This document shows positions 1 through 8,600 of a DNA stretch of 64,000 bases, piece after piece (position 1 is the first letter of the stretch; each line of letters starts with the position of its first letter). Position numbers and translations under genes: made by a program. The notes below the pieces were generated by a model. That model was not told where the DNA came from and ran no database searches. It worked only from the letters and a program-made list of their open reading frames with translations. Source of the stretch: CAZSBB01 sp964605235 (GTDB lineage: Bacteria > Planctomycetota > Phycisphaerae > Phycisphaerales > Phycisphaeraceae); assembly GCA_964605235.1 (NCBI GenBank), contig CAZSBB010000027.1, positions 1-64,000 of the forward strand, in the 5' to 3' direction.

Positions 1-43
1 GATCGCCAAACGGCAGCGGCAAACGGCGTGATGCATAAAGTTG

Positions 44-196
44 GTCAGCGAGGGGCAGGGCGCGGCCTGACGCATCGTTTCAGGAACCGCCTGTTGCGGG
101 TCACGGTCTGGCTTGTCGGCGTCCGAACGCTGTGGGTGCAGAAGTGGAATGAAACGACGTCGAGCGCGTAGCCCGTCGCTCACGCTTCCGGCTCGT
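44..196 (+). repeat. Dispersed 166-bp element, copy 1 (left end degenerate)
   Basis: First of two adjacent copies of an intergenic element that recurs at 213-378, 4571-4728, 8601-9443 and, inverted, 18659-18824. The conserved right end reads CGTAGCCCGTCGCTCACGC followed by TTCCGGCTCGT. The left end is an imperfect reverse complement of it (ACGAGCCSGAAGCGTSAGC). Copies 1 and 2 are offset by about 182 bp. Short frames through it encode an arginine-rich peptide in every copy and are not counted as genes. No gene is seen in 1-392. Confidence 0.75.
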
Positions 197-212
197 CAAG
201 GCAAAACGCCCA

Positions 213-378
213 ACGAGCCCGAAGCGTCAGCGAGGGGTAGGGCGTGGCCTGACGCACCGTTTCAGGAACCACCTGTTGCATGTCACGGTGTGGCTTGTCG
301 GCGTCCGGACGCTGTGGGTGCAGAAGTGGAATGAAACGACGCCGAGCGCGTAGCCCGTCGCTCACGCTTCCGGCTAGT
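213..378 (+). repeat. Dispersed 166-bp element, copy 2
   Basis: A full-length copy with both imperfect inverted ends: ACGAGCCCGAAGCG at the left and CTTCCGGCTAGT at the right. It lies 15 bp before the 3' end of guaA, so it sits downstream of that gene. Confidence 0.75.
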
Positions 379-392
379 GGCGGCCACCGCCT

Positions 393-1955
393 TCATTCCC
401 ACTCGATCGTCGCCGGCGGCTTGCTCGAAATGTCGTACACCACCCGGTTGACCCCGCGCACTTCGTTGATGATGCGATTGCTGATCGTCGCCAGCACGTC
501 ATACGGAATCCGCGCCCAGTCGGCGGTCATGAAGTCCTGCGTCTCCACCGCCCGGATGGCGATCACGCTTTCATACGTCCGCCCATCGCCCATCACGCCC
601 ACCGCCTTCACTGGCAGCAAGACCGCGAACACCTGCGCGGTGCGGCGGTACAGATTGTTGGCGACGATCTCTTCGAGCAGAATCTCGTCGGCATCACGCA
701 GCAGGTCCAGCTTGTCCTTGCTCACCGCGCCCAGCACGCGCACCGCCAGGCCTGGGCCGGGGAAGGGATGACGCCAGACCATCTGGTCCGGCAGCCCCAG
801 CACTTCGCCCAGCTTGCGCACTTCGTCCTTGAACAGATCGCGCAGCGGCTCGACCAGTTCAAAGCCCAACTCGGCGGGCAGGCCGCCGACGTTGTGATGC
901 AGCTTGATGTTGGCGGCCTGGCCGCTGTGCCCGTGGCCCGACTCGATCACATCGGGATACAGCGTGCCCTGGGCGAGGTAGCGGGCGTCGGGAATATCGC
1001 TGGAAGCGGTCTTGAAGACGTCGATGAAGCGATGGCCGATCCGCCGGCGTTTTTCCTGCGGGTCGTCGATGTTCGCCAGGTCGCCCAGAAAGCGTTCCTC
1101 GGCATCAACCACGCGCAGGTCCACGTCAAAGTGATCGCGGAAGGTGGACTCGACGAGCTGGCGTTCGTTCTTGCGCAGCAGGCCGTTGTCCACAAAGATG
1201 CAGGTGAGCTGTTTGCCGATGGCTTTGGCGAGCAGCGCCGCGACGACCGAGCTGTCGACGCCGCCGGACAGCCCGCAGATGACGCGATCGCTGCCGACGC
1301 GCTGGCGGATGAGCTGCACCTGGGCTTCCAGGAAATCCGCCATGCGCCAGGTGGCGTCGCACTTGCAGATGCGGAAGAGGAAGTTGCTCAGGATGTCAAA
1401 GCCATGGGGCGTGTGGGTGACTTCCGGGTGAAACTGCACGCCATAGAACGGGCGGCTGCGATGGCGCACCGCGGCAAACGGGCAGGTCGGCGTGCTCGCC
1501 AGGGCGGTGAAGTCCGCGGCAAGGGTGTCGACCTGATCGCCATGGCTCATCCACACCGTGGTGCGGCCGGGGATGCCCGCCAGCAGGTCGGCGCTGTCCT
1601 GAATGTCCAGCTGCGCCCGGCCGTACTCGCGCGAGCGCGCCCCGCGCACCTGCGCGCCCAGCAACTGACAGGCCGCCTGCATGCCGTAGCAGATGCCCAG
1701 CATGGGGAGGTTCAGGTCGAACAGTTTGGGATCGGGATGCGGCGCGTTTTTCTCGTACACGCTGGCGGGGCCGCCCGAGAGGATCAGGCCCCTGGGGTTC
1801 ATCGCGCGCAGTTCGTCGATGGAAATGTCGGGGCGCACCAGCACGCTGAACACGCCGGCTTCGCGCACGCGGCGGGCGATGAGCTGGACGTATTGCGAGC
1901 CGAAATCCAGGATGGGAACCACCTGATCGCTGGGCAATTTGCTCGGGGCCGACAT
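393..1955 (-). CDS. guaA: GMP synthase (glutamine-hydrolysing)
   Basis: Catalyses XMP + glutamine + ATP to GMP, the last step of guanine nucleotide synthesis, in the cytoplasm. The 520-aa length is normal for the family. The N-terminal class I amidotransferase shows the nucleophile Cys89 in GICYGMQ and His176/Glu178 in FHPE. The ATP pyrophosphatase P-loop SGGVDSS is at about 230-236, and the C-terminal dimerisation region has GTLYPDVIESG and ends KPPATIEWE. The ATG at 1955 follows an AAGGAA ribosome site. It stands alone, facing away from the next gene, with repeat copies just beyond its 3' end. Confidence 0.97.
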   Translation of the reverse strand: MSAPSKLPSDQVVPILDFGSQYVQLIARRVREAGVFSVLVRPDISIDELRAMNPRGLILSGGPASVYEKNAPHPDPKLFDLNLPMLGICYGMQAACQLLGAQVRGARSREYGRAQLDIQDSADLLAGIPGRTTVWMSHGDQVDTLAADFTALASTPTCPFAAVRHRSRPFYGVQFHPEVTHTPHGFDILSNFLFRICKCDATWRMADFLEAQVQLIRQRVGSDRVICGLSGGVDSSVVAALLAKAIGKQLTCIFVDNGLLRKNERQLVESTFRDHFDVDLRVVDAEERFLGDLANIDDPQEKRRRIGHRFIDVFKTASSDIPDARYLAQGTLYPDVIESGHGHSGQAANIKLHHNVGGLPAELGFELVEPLRDLFKDEVRKLGEVLGLPDQMVWRHPFPGPGLAVRVLGAVSKDKLDLLRDADEILLEEIVANNLYRRTAQVFAVLLPVKAVGVMGDGRTYESVIAIRAVETQDFMTADWARIPYDVLATISNRIINEVRGVNRVVYDISSKPPATIEWE

Positions 1956-2005
1956 CGCAATTCCTTCTGATCGTCAAGAGCGTTTGCGTCAAGCCGGTTG
2001 CTGAA

Positions 2006-2085
2006 CGAGCCCCGACCGTGGGGGAGGGGTTGCCTGGTCAGCACCAGCGGCTGCGCCGCGACCCCTTGCTCACGCGCGGGGCTCG
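2006..2085. repeat. Imperfect inverted-repeat element in guaA upstream region
   Basis: The left end CGAGCCCCGACCGTGGG and the right end CACGCGCGGGGCTCGG are imperfect reverse complements, with a 30-40 bp GC-rich centre. It resembles the 166-bp element in having ends built on a GAGCC word but is a different sequence. It occupies most of the guaA/2131 divergent spacer. Confidence 0.45.
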
Positions 2086-2117
2086 GAAAACGGGAAACGA
2101 ACATAGTAGCATCCAGC

Positions 2118-2123
2118 TACAAT
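2118..2123 (+). promoter_or_regulatory. Candidate -10 box (TACAAT) giving a nearly leaderless mRNA
   Basis: TACAAT lies only 7 nt before the ATG at 2131, so a start 6-7 nt downstream of the box would fall at or next to the initiation codon. No convincing -35 element or Shine-Dalgarno sequence is visible. Confidence 0.35.
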
Positions 2124-2130
2124 CCCGACC

Positions 2131-2979
2131 ATGAGCGCAGCCGCGGCCCTGATCCTGTTTTTCGCCCTGGGCGCGCTGCCGCCGCTGACCGCCGAGCAGC
2201 AGGCCCAGGTCGCCACCGCCAGCGATTTTTCGCCGGCGTGGGATGAGGGGGCGCTCTATCCGTTGCTGCAGAACGCGTTGCAATGGCCGGGGCATGATGA
2301 GGCCGGGGCGTTGATTCCTGATTACGACGCGATGCTGGCGGACCCCGCGCGTTACCGCGGGCAGTTATGTCTGGTGGAGGGGCAGTTGGGCGGGCCGGTG
2401 GAGGTGGTGCCGTATCGGCTGTCGCGTGCCGGGCCGTGGGATGACAAATTGCAGCGCTGGGGCATCCTCGTCCGCGCGGACCCGGACCTGGTGGTGGTGG
2501 TGTATCTGGTGGATGGCCCGCCGCTGGCGCAGACCCCGCGCCCCGGCGTCCGGGTGCGCCTGCTGGGTCGGTTTTATAAGGTCTGGCGTCAGCCGGATCA
2601 GAACCACCAGCCGACCGACTATCTGGTGTTCATCGGCAAAACCACCGCCGCCGCGGCGCCCGCCCAGCGTTATGCCCGCTACCGCACCACGCCCATGCAG
2701 TGGAACCTGCGCTGGGTGCTGCTCCTGCTGGTGGTCGGCGTCGCGGCGATCTACCTGTTGCGGCGCATGACGCGCCTGAGCATGCAGCCGCGCCCGTTGC
2801 CGGGACAGCTCCGTCGACGACAGGAGCGCGCCCATGCCGGGCAGGACGCGGGCGCTCAGGAGCGTGCCGACTTGCCCCGCGATCCCGCCGCCGCGCTGGA
2901 CCAGCTGGCGCGGCGCGAGCAGCCTTCCACTGACTTCCCGCCCGCAGCCCCGCAGGAGCCGACCGATGGCGTGCGTTGA
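2131..2979 (+). CDS. Membrane-anchored protein of unknown function upstream of aroB
   Basis: A 282-aa protein I do not recognise. Residues 1-20 are hydrophobic (signal peptide or anchor). Residues of about 75-170 form a beta-rich region with wording like an OB-fold (YRGQLCLVEGQL, GVRVRLLGRFYKVW). A strong transmembrane segment is near 190-211 (WVLLLLVVGVAAIYLL), followed by a basic, then Ala/Gln/Arg-rich tail. Its last 14 nt overlap the start of aroB, so the two are probably cotranslated. A likely topology is an extracytoplasmic central domain with a cytoplasmic tail. No catalytic motif is visible. Confidence 0.7.
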   Translation: MSAAAALILFFALGALPPLTAEQQAQVATASDFSPAWDEGALYPLLQNALQWPGHDEAGALIPDYDAMLADPARYRGQLCLVEGQLGGPVEVVPYRLSRAGPWDDKLQRWGILVRADPDLVVVVYLVDGPPLAQTPRPGVRVRLLGRFYKVWRQPDQNHQPTDYLVFIGKTTAAAAPAQRYARYRTTPMQWNLRWVLLLLVVGVAAIYLLRRMTRLSMQPRPLPGQLRRRQERAHAGQDAGAQERADLPRDPAAALDQLARREQPSTDFPPAAPQEPTDGVR

Positions 2980-4063
2980 ACTCAAACTCCCGTACCACCG
3001 TTATGAAATCCGCATCGGGGCCGGCACGCTCGCGCAGCTTGGCGCGCAGGCGCACGCGCTGGTGCCGCATGAGAAAGCCGCGTTGTTCGCCGACCCCGCG
3101 CTGGCGGCGCGTTTTTCCCCGGTGGCGGTGCAGTCGCTGCAAAACGCCGGGTATCAGGTGGTGCGCCATGACGTGCCCGCCGGCGAAGAGCACAAGAATC
3201 TCGACACCATCCGCGCCCTGTATGACGTGCTGCTCAACGCCCAGCTCGAACGTTGCAGCCCCGTCTTCGCGCTCGGCGGCGGCGTGCTGGGCGACAGCAT
3301 CGGCTTCGTCGCGGCGACGTACCTGCGCGGCGTGCCGTTCGTGCAGGTCCCCACCACGCTGCTGGCGATGGTCGATTCCTCCGTGGGCGGGAAAGTCGGC
3401 GTCAACGTGCCGCAGGGCAAAAACCTCATCGGCGCGTTCCATCAGCCGCATCTGGTCGTCATCGACGTCGACACCCTCGCCACCCTGCCCCCGCGCGAGC
3501 TGCGCTGCGGCCTGGCGGAGTGCGTCAAGCATGGCGTCATCCGCGACCCCGCCCTGTTCCAGTGGATCGAGGACCACCTCGACGCCATCCTCGCGCTCGA
3601 CCGCCCCACGCTGGTGGAACTGGTGCGCCAGAACGTGCAGATCAAAGCCAACGTGGTCATGGCGGATGAAAAGGAAACCGGCGAGCGCGCCCACCTGAAC
3701 TTCGGCCACACCTTCGGGCACGCCATCGAAGCCACCCAGCCCTACGGCGACGACGCCGGCTACCGCCACGGCGAAGCCATCGCCCTGGGCATGGTCGCCG
3801 CCACCCGCTTGGCGATCGACCTCAAACGTTGCGAGCCGGCGCTCCTGCCGCGCCTGGTGCAGCTCTTTGAACGCATCGGCCTGCCCACCCACAGCACGCG
3901 CCTGGCGGAAACCGACGTGTTGCTGCGCACGATGCAGATGGACAAAAAGGTCGCGGCGGGCAAAATCCGCCTGGTGCTGCCCACACGCCTGGGCGCGGTG
4001 GAAGTCACCAAGGACGCCAGCACGGACGCCATCGCCCGCGCGTGGGCGAGCGTGCGCGGGTAA
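2966..4063 (+). CDS. aroB: 3-dehydroquinate synthase
   Basis: Converts DAHP to 3-dehydroquinate, the second shikimate step; cytoplasmic, NAD- and divalent-metal-dependent. The 365-aa protein shows the NAD-binding GGGVLGD, the block PTTLLAMVDSSVGGKVGVN, the metal ligand segment GLAECVKHGVI, LNFGHTFGHAIE and HGEAIALGM, all characteristic of AroB. The ATG at 2966 is chosen because it follows GCAGGAG and because the family begins close to this point. A longer in-frame extension back to 2834 lies inside the upstream gene and has no family resemblance. Overlaps the upstream gene by 14 nt. Confidence 0.97.
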   Translation: MACVELKLPYHRYEIRIGAGTLAQLGAQAHALVPHEKAALFADPALAARFSPVAVQSLQNAGYQVVRHDVPAGEEHKNLDTIRALYDVLLNAQLERCSPVFALGGGVLGDSIGFVAATYLRGVPFVQVPTTLLAMVDSSVGGKVGVNVPQGKNLIGAFHQPHLVVIDVDTLATLPPRELRCGLAECVKHGVIRDPALFQWIEDHLDAILALDRPTLVELVRQNVQIKANVVMADEKETGERAHLNFGHTFGHAIEATQPYGDDAGYRHGEAIALGMVAATRLAIDLKRCEPALLPRLVQLFERIGLPTHSTRLAETDVLLRTMQMDKKVAAGKIRLVLPTRLGAVEVTKDASTDAIARAWASVRG

Positions 4064-4071
4064 GCGCAGTG

Positions 4072-4092
4072 CCCAACGAGCCCGAAGCGTTG
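4072..4092 (+). repeat. Isolated end of the 166-bp element
   Basis: The word ACGAGCCCGAAGCGT appears in the short convergent gap between aroB and the DUF4870 gene without the rest of the element, suggesting a decayed copy. Confidence 0.45.
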
Positions 4093-4095
4093 GAA

Positions 4096-4470
4096 CTACT
4101 TCACCAGTCGCAGCGTGAAGGGGTAGCGGTACGGCAGACCCTCGTTGGCTTTGAGCGCGGCAATGATGCACAGCACCAAGGCAACGATGCCCAAAATGCT
4201 GGCGATGAAGATTGGAATCACCAGGAAGAACAGTGCGAGACAGACAACCACCACCAGCGTCACGGTGATCTGGAAGTTGAGCGCTTCTTTGCCCTGATCG
4301 TTGACAAACGGCATTTCCTGACGCTTCATCGCCCAGACAATCAGTGGACCGATGATGTTGCCAAAGGGAATCACATATCCCGCCAACGCCGCCAGGTGGG
4401 CGATCATCGCCCAGGTGCGTTCATCCTTGCTCGGTTGGGTGAAAGTGCTTTGCAGATCCTGGTCGTTCAT
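4096..4470 (-). CDS. DUF4870-type small membrane protein
   Basis: A 124-aa protein with three hydrophobic segments after a short polar N-terminus. The wording (MIAHLAALAGYVIPFGNIIG, FVNDQGKEALNFQIT) is typical of DUF4870, a family of small integral membrane proteins of unknown role, and the length fits. The start at 4470 (MNDQDL) follows GGGAGCC. A longer frame to 4731 reads through the repeat copy and is rejected. It is convergent with aroB. Confidence 0.85.
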   Translation of the reverse strand: MNDQDLQSTFTQPSKDERTWAMIAHLAALAGYVIPFGNIIGPLIVWAMKRQEMPFVNDQGKEALNFQITVTLVVVVCLALFFLVIPIFIASILGIVALVLCIIAALKANEGLPYRYPFTLRLVK

Positions 4471-4570
4471 GGCTGGCTCCCGGTTGATGAGTTGGTCAGC
4501 ATTGTAATACAAGTGATGCTGCATACTTGACAAGAAACAGTGTCGGCGCTGCAGGGCGGCGAAATGATGT

Positions 4571-4728
4571 TGTGTCAGCGCGGGACAGGGCGCGGCCTGA
4601 CGCATCGGTACGATGCCCACCCTGGTGCGCGTTACGGCTTGTCTTGCTGGCGTTCCCGGCGCTGTTGGCGAGTTCGTGGAATGAAACGACGTCGAGCGCG
4701 TAGCCCGTCGCTCACGCTTCCGGCTCGT
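4571..4728 (+). repeat. Dispersed 166-bp element, copy 3
   Basis: Its right end is identical to that of the copy at 44-196, including the stretch TGGAATGAAACGACGTCGAG. The left end is degenerate. It fills the spacer between the DUF4870 gene start and the 3' end of the PilZ gene. Confidence 0.7.
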
Positions 4729-4744
4729 CAAGACAGGGCGCTGC

Positions 4745-5572
4745 CTACGTCTGCTTTTCCATCAGGCACCGCAACTGCCGGCGTTCCACCGCGGCGGCGA
4801 AGGCTTGCACCTCACGCGTGACGGCGTGGCGTTGGTTGTCATCCGTGAAGGTGAAACACATGCCCAGGTAATGCACCCAGCCGCGCTCCCGGCGTTGCGG
4901 GCAGTGGTGCACCAGCTCCAGATTCAACACCAGCGGCTGCTCCAGCGTGGGCAACTCCAGACGAATGCAGTAATCACGGTACGCCTTGAGCAGCGGCAGG
5001 GCGTCGTGCTCGGCTTCCAGGCCGATGCCCCCGGCGCTGAGGTTCAGGGCCTGCACTTCAAAGGGCATGGGTTCAGGCAGCGGGTCCCCGTTGGTGCTGA
5101 CATTGAGCACCGGCTGACCCTTGCTGTTGAGGCGCACCTGCGACAAGCGCGGCGTGAGCCAGAGGCTGGGCAAACGCAACCCCGCCAGGGAGACGCGAAA
5201 GTGCTCGCGCCGCTGGGCGCTGGTGATCTGTTCGGGCTGGCTCAGACGCACGGCCGGCAGCGTCGTCGTCGCGTTGAGCTGCCAGCGTTCCACGCCCACC
5301 ACGGTGCAGACCAGCTCATAGCGTTCCACGCCATCCGCCAGCAGCAGGAAGACGTTGGCGCCGGGGGTGACCAGACGGCGCACTGTCTGACCGCCGGCGG
5401 GGCGTTCGACCAGCAGGGTGTGGGCGTCGGCTTCGAGCAGGCGGGAGCGGAAGGTTTCGACGTCCGGCCGACCCTGCATGGGGCGCGCCGCCAGATCGAT
5501 ACCGCCGTTGCGCGCGAGCAGGCGGCGCAGCGTGTTGGTCCAGTTGGCGGTAGCGAGCGTTTCGACGGACAT
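4745..5572 (-). CDS. PilZ-domain protein (YcgR-like arrangement)
   Basis: A probable c-di-GMP receptor of 275 aa. The N-terminal 110 residues are beta-rich and resemble the YcgR-type N domain. The C-terminal PilZ domain starts with the arginine motif RREHFR (Arg122 and Arg126), followed by N-x-S-x-x-G at Asn177-Ser179-Gly182 (ALNLSAGGIGLE), the two ligand-binding motifs of the family. No enzymatic domain is present. The start at 5572 (MSVETL) is tentative: an upstream ATG at 5620 would add a hydrophobic stretch (MWSIILLGNLWLW) and neither has a good ribosome site. Divergent from the 5688 gene. Motility or adhesion control is inferred from the family only. Confidence 0.75.
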   Translation of the reverse strand: MSVETLATANWTNTLRRLLARNGGIDLAARPMQGRPDVETFRSRLLEADAHTLLVERPAGGQTVRRLVTPGANVFLLLADGVERYELVCTVVGVERWQLNATTTLPAVRLSQPEQITSAQRREHFRVSLAGLRLPSLWLTPRLSQVRLNSKGQPVLNVSTNGDPLPEPMPFEVQALNLSAGGIGLEAEHDALPLLKAYRDYCIRLELPTLEQPLVLNLELVHHCPQRRERGWVHYLGMCFTFTDDNQRHAVTREVQAFAAAVERRQLRCLMEKQT

Positions 5573-5669
5573 CGCGCAGACCCACAGCCAGAGATTTCCC
5601 AGCAGGATTATCGACCACATCGCCGCCCGGCTTTGGGCGCGGGGAGAAATGCGGAAAGCCCGGTTCGCG

Positions 5670-5679
5670 TTGCTACACT
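5670..5679 (+). promoter_or_regulatory. Candidate extended -10 (TTGCTACACT)
   Basis: TG-C-TACACT fits the TGnTAnnnT extended -10 pattern and lies 8 nt before the ATG at 5688. Very similar decamers precede lpxC-fabZ (9501) and the ABC permease (12871). Confidence 0.35.
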
Positions 5680-5687
5680 GTCGCGTC

Positions 5688-6506
5688 ATGGTGATTTTGG
5701 GACACGGTTCCGATCTGACGCTGGCGCCGACGCTGCGGCCAATGGTCGCGGCGGGCGACGGCAAAGTGCGTTCCGCGCTGAGCCAACTGAGCGGCGCCGG
5801 TTTTCAGGCGGTGCAGTTGGATGCGGCGTTATCCGGACTGCGCCCGCGCGATCTGGACCGCCGGGCGCGCAAGGACCTGCTGGCGTTGTTGCAACGGCTG
5901 AGCCTTCGGCCGGCGGGGTTGGACCTGTTCATCCCGCGCAAGCATTTTCTCGAACCGGCCCATCAGGACCGCGCGGTGGGGGCGGCGCTGGCGGCGGTGG
6001 AACTGGCGGCCGACCTGGGACGCCTGCCGCTGAGCCTGCCGCTGCCCGCCCACAAGCTGGCGCAGGAAGTGCGGCAAACGCTGCTCGAAGCCGCCGACGG
6101 TCATGGCGTGCCGCTGGCGGTGCATTGCGAGGATCACCTGGATGACTTGCTCAAGTGGGTCACGGAGGCCGGCCTGCCGCAGTTCGGCGTGGCGCTGGAC
6201 CCGGCGGCGGCGCTGGCGCGCGGGCAGGACCCCGCCACGACAGTGCAGCGGGTGAGCCCGCATCTGCTGGTGGGGCGGCTGGCGGACCTGTTGGTGGAAG
6301 GGGATGACGAGGACGAAGCCGGCGCGATCGGCACCCGCTGTGCGCTGGGCGAAGGTCGGCTGGAGGTGGCGGGTCTGCGGCTGAGCCTGGACCTGTGTCC
6401 CCGCCGCGTCGGCCCGGTGGTGCTGGACCTGCGCGGCGTGGTCAACCCGCTGGCGGCGGCGCAGCGCGCCCAGCAGGTCTGGGACGACAGTGGCTTCGCG
6501 GCGTGA
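5688..6506 (+). CDS. Sugar phosphate isomerase/epimerase-like TIM-barrel protein
   Basis: A 272-aa cytoplasmic protein with the phrasing of the xylose-isomerase-like TIM-barrel family: SGAGFQAVQLDAALSGLRPRDL near the N-terminus, LRPAGLDLFIPRKHFLEP, a central VELAADLGRLPLSLPLP strand, and VPLAVHCEDH followed by FGVALDPAAAL. Substrate cannot be deduced. The ATG at 5688 is chosen because the barrel begins right after it and the frame upstream lies antisense to the PilZ gene. Alternatives are a related endonuclease IV-like barrel or a degenerate non-enzymatic member. Confidence 0.65.
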   Translation: MVILGHGSDLTLAPTLRPMVAAGDGKVRSALSQLSGAGFQAVQLDAALSGLRPRDLDRRARKDLLALLQRLSLRPAGLDLFIPRKHFLEPAHQDRAVGAALAAVELAADLGRLPLSLPLPAHKLAQEVRQTLLEAADGHGVPLAVHCEDHLDDLLKWVTEAGLPQFGVALDPAAALARGQDPATTVQRVSPHLLVGRLADLLVEGDDEDEAGAIGTRCALGEGRLEVAGLRLSLDLCPRRVGPVVLDLRGVVNPLAAAQRAQQVWDDSGFAA

Positions 6507-6519
6507 GCGGGGAAGATTT

Positions 6520-6780
6520 TTTTTGCCACGGATGAACACGGATAAGAGATGGGGGATTTGCTGATTTGAGATTTGGTGATTTGCATCGGGCAGCATCCGG
6601 GTAACTCAGTCAGGTCATGGTGTCCCGGACCGTCACTTCCACATCACCAAATCCCACATCTTCAAATCACCAAATCCACCGCCCCCACATTCGCTGCGCT
6701 CATGTGCGGCTTCATTAACAACTCTGGTCATCTTCATCCCTGTCTTCATCTCTTCCATCCGTGTTCATCTGTGGCAAAAA
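6520..6780. repeat. Long inverted-repeat spacer (CCACGGATGAACACGGAT family)
   Basis: In the gene-free stretch 6507-6907, a 24-bp left arm (6520-6543) pairs with a right arm at 6757-6780 with one mismatch. A second, perfect 14-bp pair, GATTTGGTGATTTG at 6570-6583 and its reverse complement at 6663-6676, is nested inside. I remember similar 'ccacggatgaacacggat' words in intergenic DNA of other bacteria but have not checked. No coding signal in this stretch. Confidence 0.7.
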
Positions 6781-6907
6781 TGCCTTTCCGCACCCCGGTG
6801 CAGCTTTTGCGGGGGGTCATGGGGCGTGATAGGCTGATGGGTCTGGGCGCTGCCGATCGCGGCGGCGCAAGCTCACCGGATATGCCCTTGTTGCGGAGCG
6901 ACGACTG

Positions 6908-7516
6908 ATGAAAAAGCAGACGCTGTATGGAATCGCCCTGATGGCCGCCGTTGCCTTGCTCGCCAGCGTGATGACCGCCGGCGCCAGCTACGCCATGCAG
7001 GCCCGGCCGACGGCGATTGCCGTGGTGGATGTGATGAAGGTGCTCGAAGGGCTGCACGAGAAGCCCAAGATCGAAGCCGAGATCAAGACCATGGCCCAGA
7101 AGGTCGAGCAGGAAATCAAGGACCGGGGCACCAAGGTCCAGCAGCTCAAGGAAGACCTGGACATGCTCGCCCCCGGCACGGCGGCGCACACCGAGAAGCT
7201 CGACAAATACGAGTATGAAGCGTTCGCACTGCAGACCTTCGCCCGTTACCAGGAGCAGAAGATCAAGCGCGAGCAGTCGCTGCAGTATGAAGCGGTGTAC
7301 CGCAAGATTCTCGACTCGGCGGGCAAAGTGGCGCAGGAAGCCGGCTACGACATGGTGGTGCTCAAGGATCGTCTGGTGAACTTCGGCGATGCCGACCCCA
7401 AGCAGTTGCGCGCCCTGTTCAGTCTGCAGAAGCTGCTGTGGTCCAAGCCGGACCTGGACCTGACCGAGCAGATCACCCTGCGGATGAACACCGAGTTTGA
7501 CAACAACGTGCGCTAA
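6908..7516 (+). CDS. OmpH/Skp-family periplasmic chaperone
   Basis: A 202-aa protein with an N-terminal signal peptide (MKKQTLYGIALMAAVALLAS, cleavage probably near residue 30). A short strand IAVVDVMKVLEG is followed by a long charged coiled-coil region (about 50-130), as in Skp/OmpH tentacles. The C-terminal part (AQEAGYDMVVLKDRLVNFGD) matches the family's closing beta region. It lies 19 nt upstream of lpxD, the same order as skp-lpxD in many diderms, which supports a role in outer-membrane protein delivery. Confidence 0.85.
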   Translation: MKKQTLYGIALMAAVALLASVMTAGASYAMQARPTAIAVVDVMKVLEGLHEKPKIEAEIKTMAQKVEQEIKDRGTKVQQLKEDLDMLAPGTAAHTEKLDKYEYEAFALQTFARYQEQKIKREQSLQYEAVYRKILDSAGKVAQEAGYDMVVLKDRLVNFGDADPKQLRALFSLQKLLWSKPDLDLTEQITLRMNTEFDNNVR

Positions 7517-7535
7517 GCACGGGGCGGGTCTGACC

Positions 7536-8576
7536 ATGCCTCACTACAGCGCAGCGGAAATCTGTGCCTGCGTCGCCGGCGAACTGACGGGTCCGGCCGA
7601 CGTGCAGGTCACGGGGCTGGCGGTGCTGCGCGAAGCGCAGCCGGGTCACCTTACCTTCCTGCGCGATGACAAGTACGTCGGCGAACTGGCGCAGTCCCAC
7701 GCCAGCGCGGTGCTGGTCGCCGCCAAGGTGACCTTGCCCGCCGAGGTGCTGGCGCAGCGCTGCGTCATTCGTGTCGCCAATGCCGATTTGGCGCTGGCGA
7801 AGGTGCTGGCGCTGTTCGCCCCGCCGCGCCCGCTGCCCCCGGCGGGGGTGCATTCCACCGCGGTGGTGGAGCCGGACGCCCAGCTGGGCGAAGGCGTGGC
7901 GATCGGCGCCAATTGTTATGTCGGGGCGCGGGTCCAGCTGGGGGCGCGCTGCGTGCTGCATCCGGGCGTCAAGCTGCTGGCGGACACGACGCTCGGGCCG
8001 GATTGCGAGCTGTTCCCCGGCGTGGTGGTGCGCGAGCGTTGTCGGCTGGGGGCGCGGATCATCATCCACAGCAACGCGGTCATTGGCGCCGACGGCTTCG
8101 GGTATGAATTCGATCCCGCCACGAAACAACTGGTCAAAGTGCCGCACATCGGCGGGGTGACGCTCGGCGATGATGTGGAACTGGGCGCCGGCGCCTGCGT
8201 GGACCGCGGCAAGATGGTGGACACCGTCATCGGCGCGGGCACCAAGATCGACAACCTGGTGCAGATCGCCCACAACTGCAGGATCGGGCGCTGCTGCATC
8301 ATCTGCGGGCAGACCGGGCTGGCGGGCTCAGTGACGCTGGGCGACGGCGTGGTGCTCGGCGGCGGCGTGTCGGTGCGCGATCAGGTCACCATCGGCGCTG
8401 GCGCGAAGGTGGCGGGCAACGCGGCGGTCGCCAGCAATATTCCCCCCGGGGAAGTGTGGGGCGGCTACCCGGCGCGGGAAGCAGGGCTCGCCCTGCGCGA
8501 GACGCTGGCGGTCAAGCATCTGCCGGATCTGGTGAAGCTGCATCGCGCGGAACTGCGCGGCAAAGGCAAGGCGTAA
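7536..8576 (+). CDS. lpxD: UDP-3-O-acyl-glucosamine N-acyltransferase
   Basis: Third step of lipid A synthesis: N-acylation of UDP-3-O-acylglucosamine. The 346-aa length is normal. The N-terminal uridine-binding domain (about 1-105; GLAVLREAQPGHLTFL) precedes a left-handed beta-helix of hexapeptide repeats (about 106-320). Its motifs are IIIHSNAVIGADGFGY and QIAHNC, with the catalytic-type His246. The ATG at 7536 is preferred to the earlier in-frame 7497, which overlaps the OmpH gene and adds non-family residues. Probably cotranscribed with the OmpH gene. Confidence 0.96.
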   Translation: MPHYSAAEICACVAGELTGPADVQVTGLAVLREAQPGHLTFLRDDKYVGELAQSHASAVLVAAKVTLPAEVLAQRCVIRVANADLALAKVLALFAPPRPLPPAGVHSTAVVEPDAQLGEGVAIGANCYVGARVQLGARCVLHPGVKLLADTTLGPDCELFPGVVVRERCRLGARIIIHSNAVIGADGFGYEFDPATKQLVKVPHIGGVTLGDDVELGAGACVDRGKMVDTVIGAGTKIDNLVQIAHNCRIGRCCIICGQTGLAGSVTLGDGVVLGGGVSVRDQVTIGAGAKVAGNAAVASNIPPGEVWGGYPAREAGLALRETLAVKHLPDLVKLHRAELRGKGKA

Positions 8577-8600
8577 CGGCTGCGGCGTGCGTGTGGCTGG

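Noticed and set aside
113..771. Small arginine-rich reading frames (peptides with RRRARSPSLTLPAR) here and at 4540, 8465-9480 and 18104-18706
   Set aside because: They all come from the same frame of the 166-bp repeat, have no ribosome sites and vary with the repeat copies.
768..1970. Long frame on the plus strand opposite guaA, and similar long antisense frames opposite aroB (2630-4171), 13023-15017, 36204-38363, 50061-51848 and others
   Set aside because: High GC removes stop codons from the antisense frame; the sense proteins have clear family motifs, the antisense ones do not.
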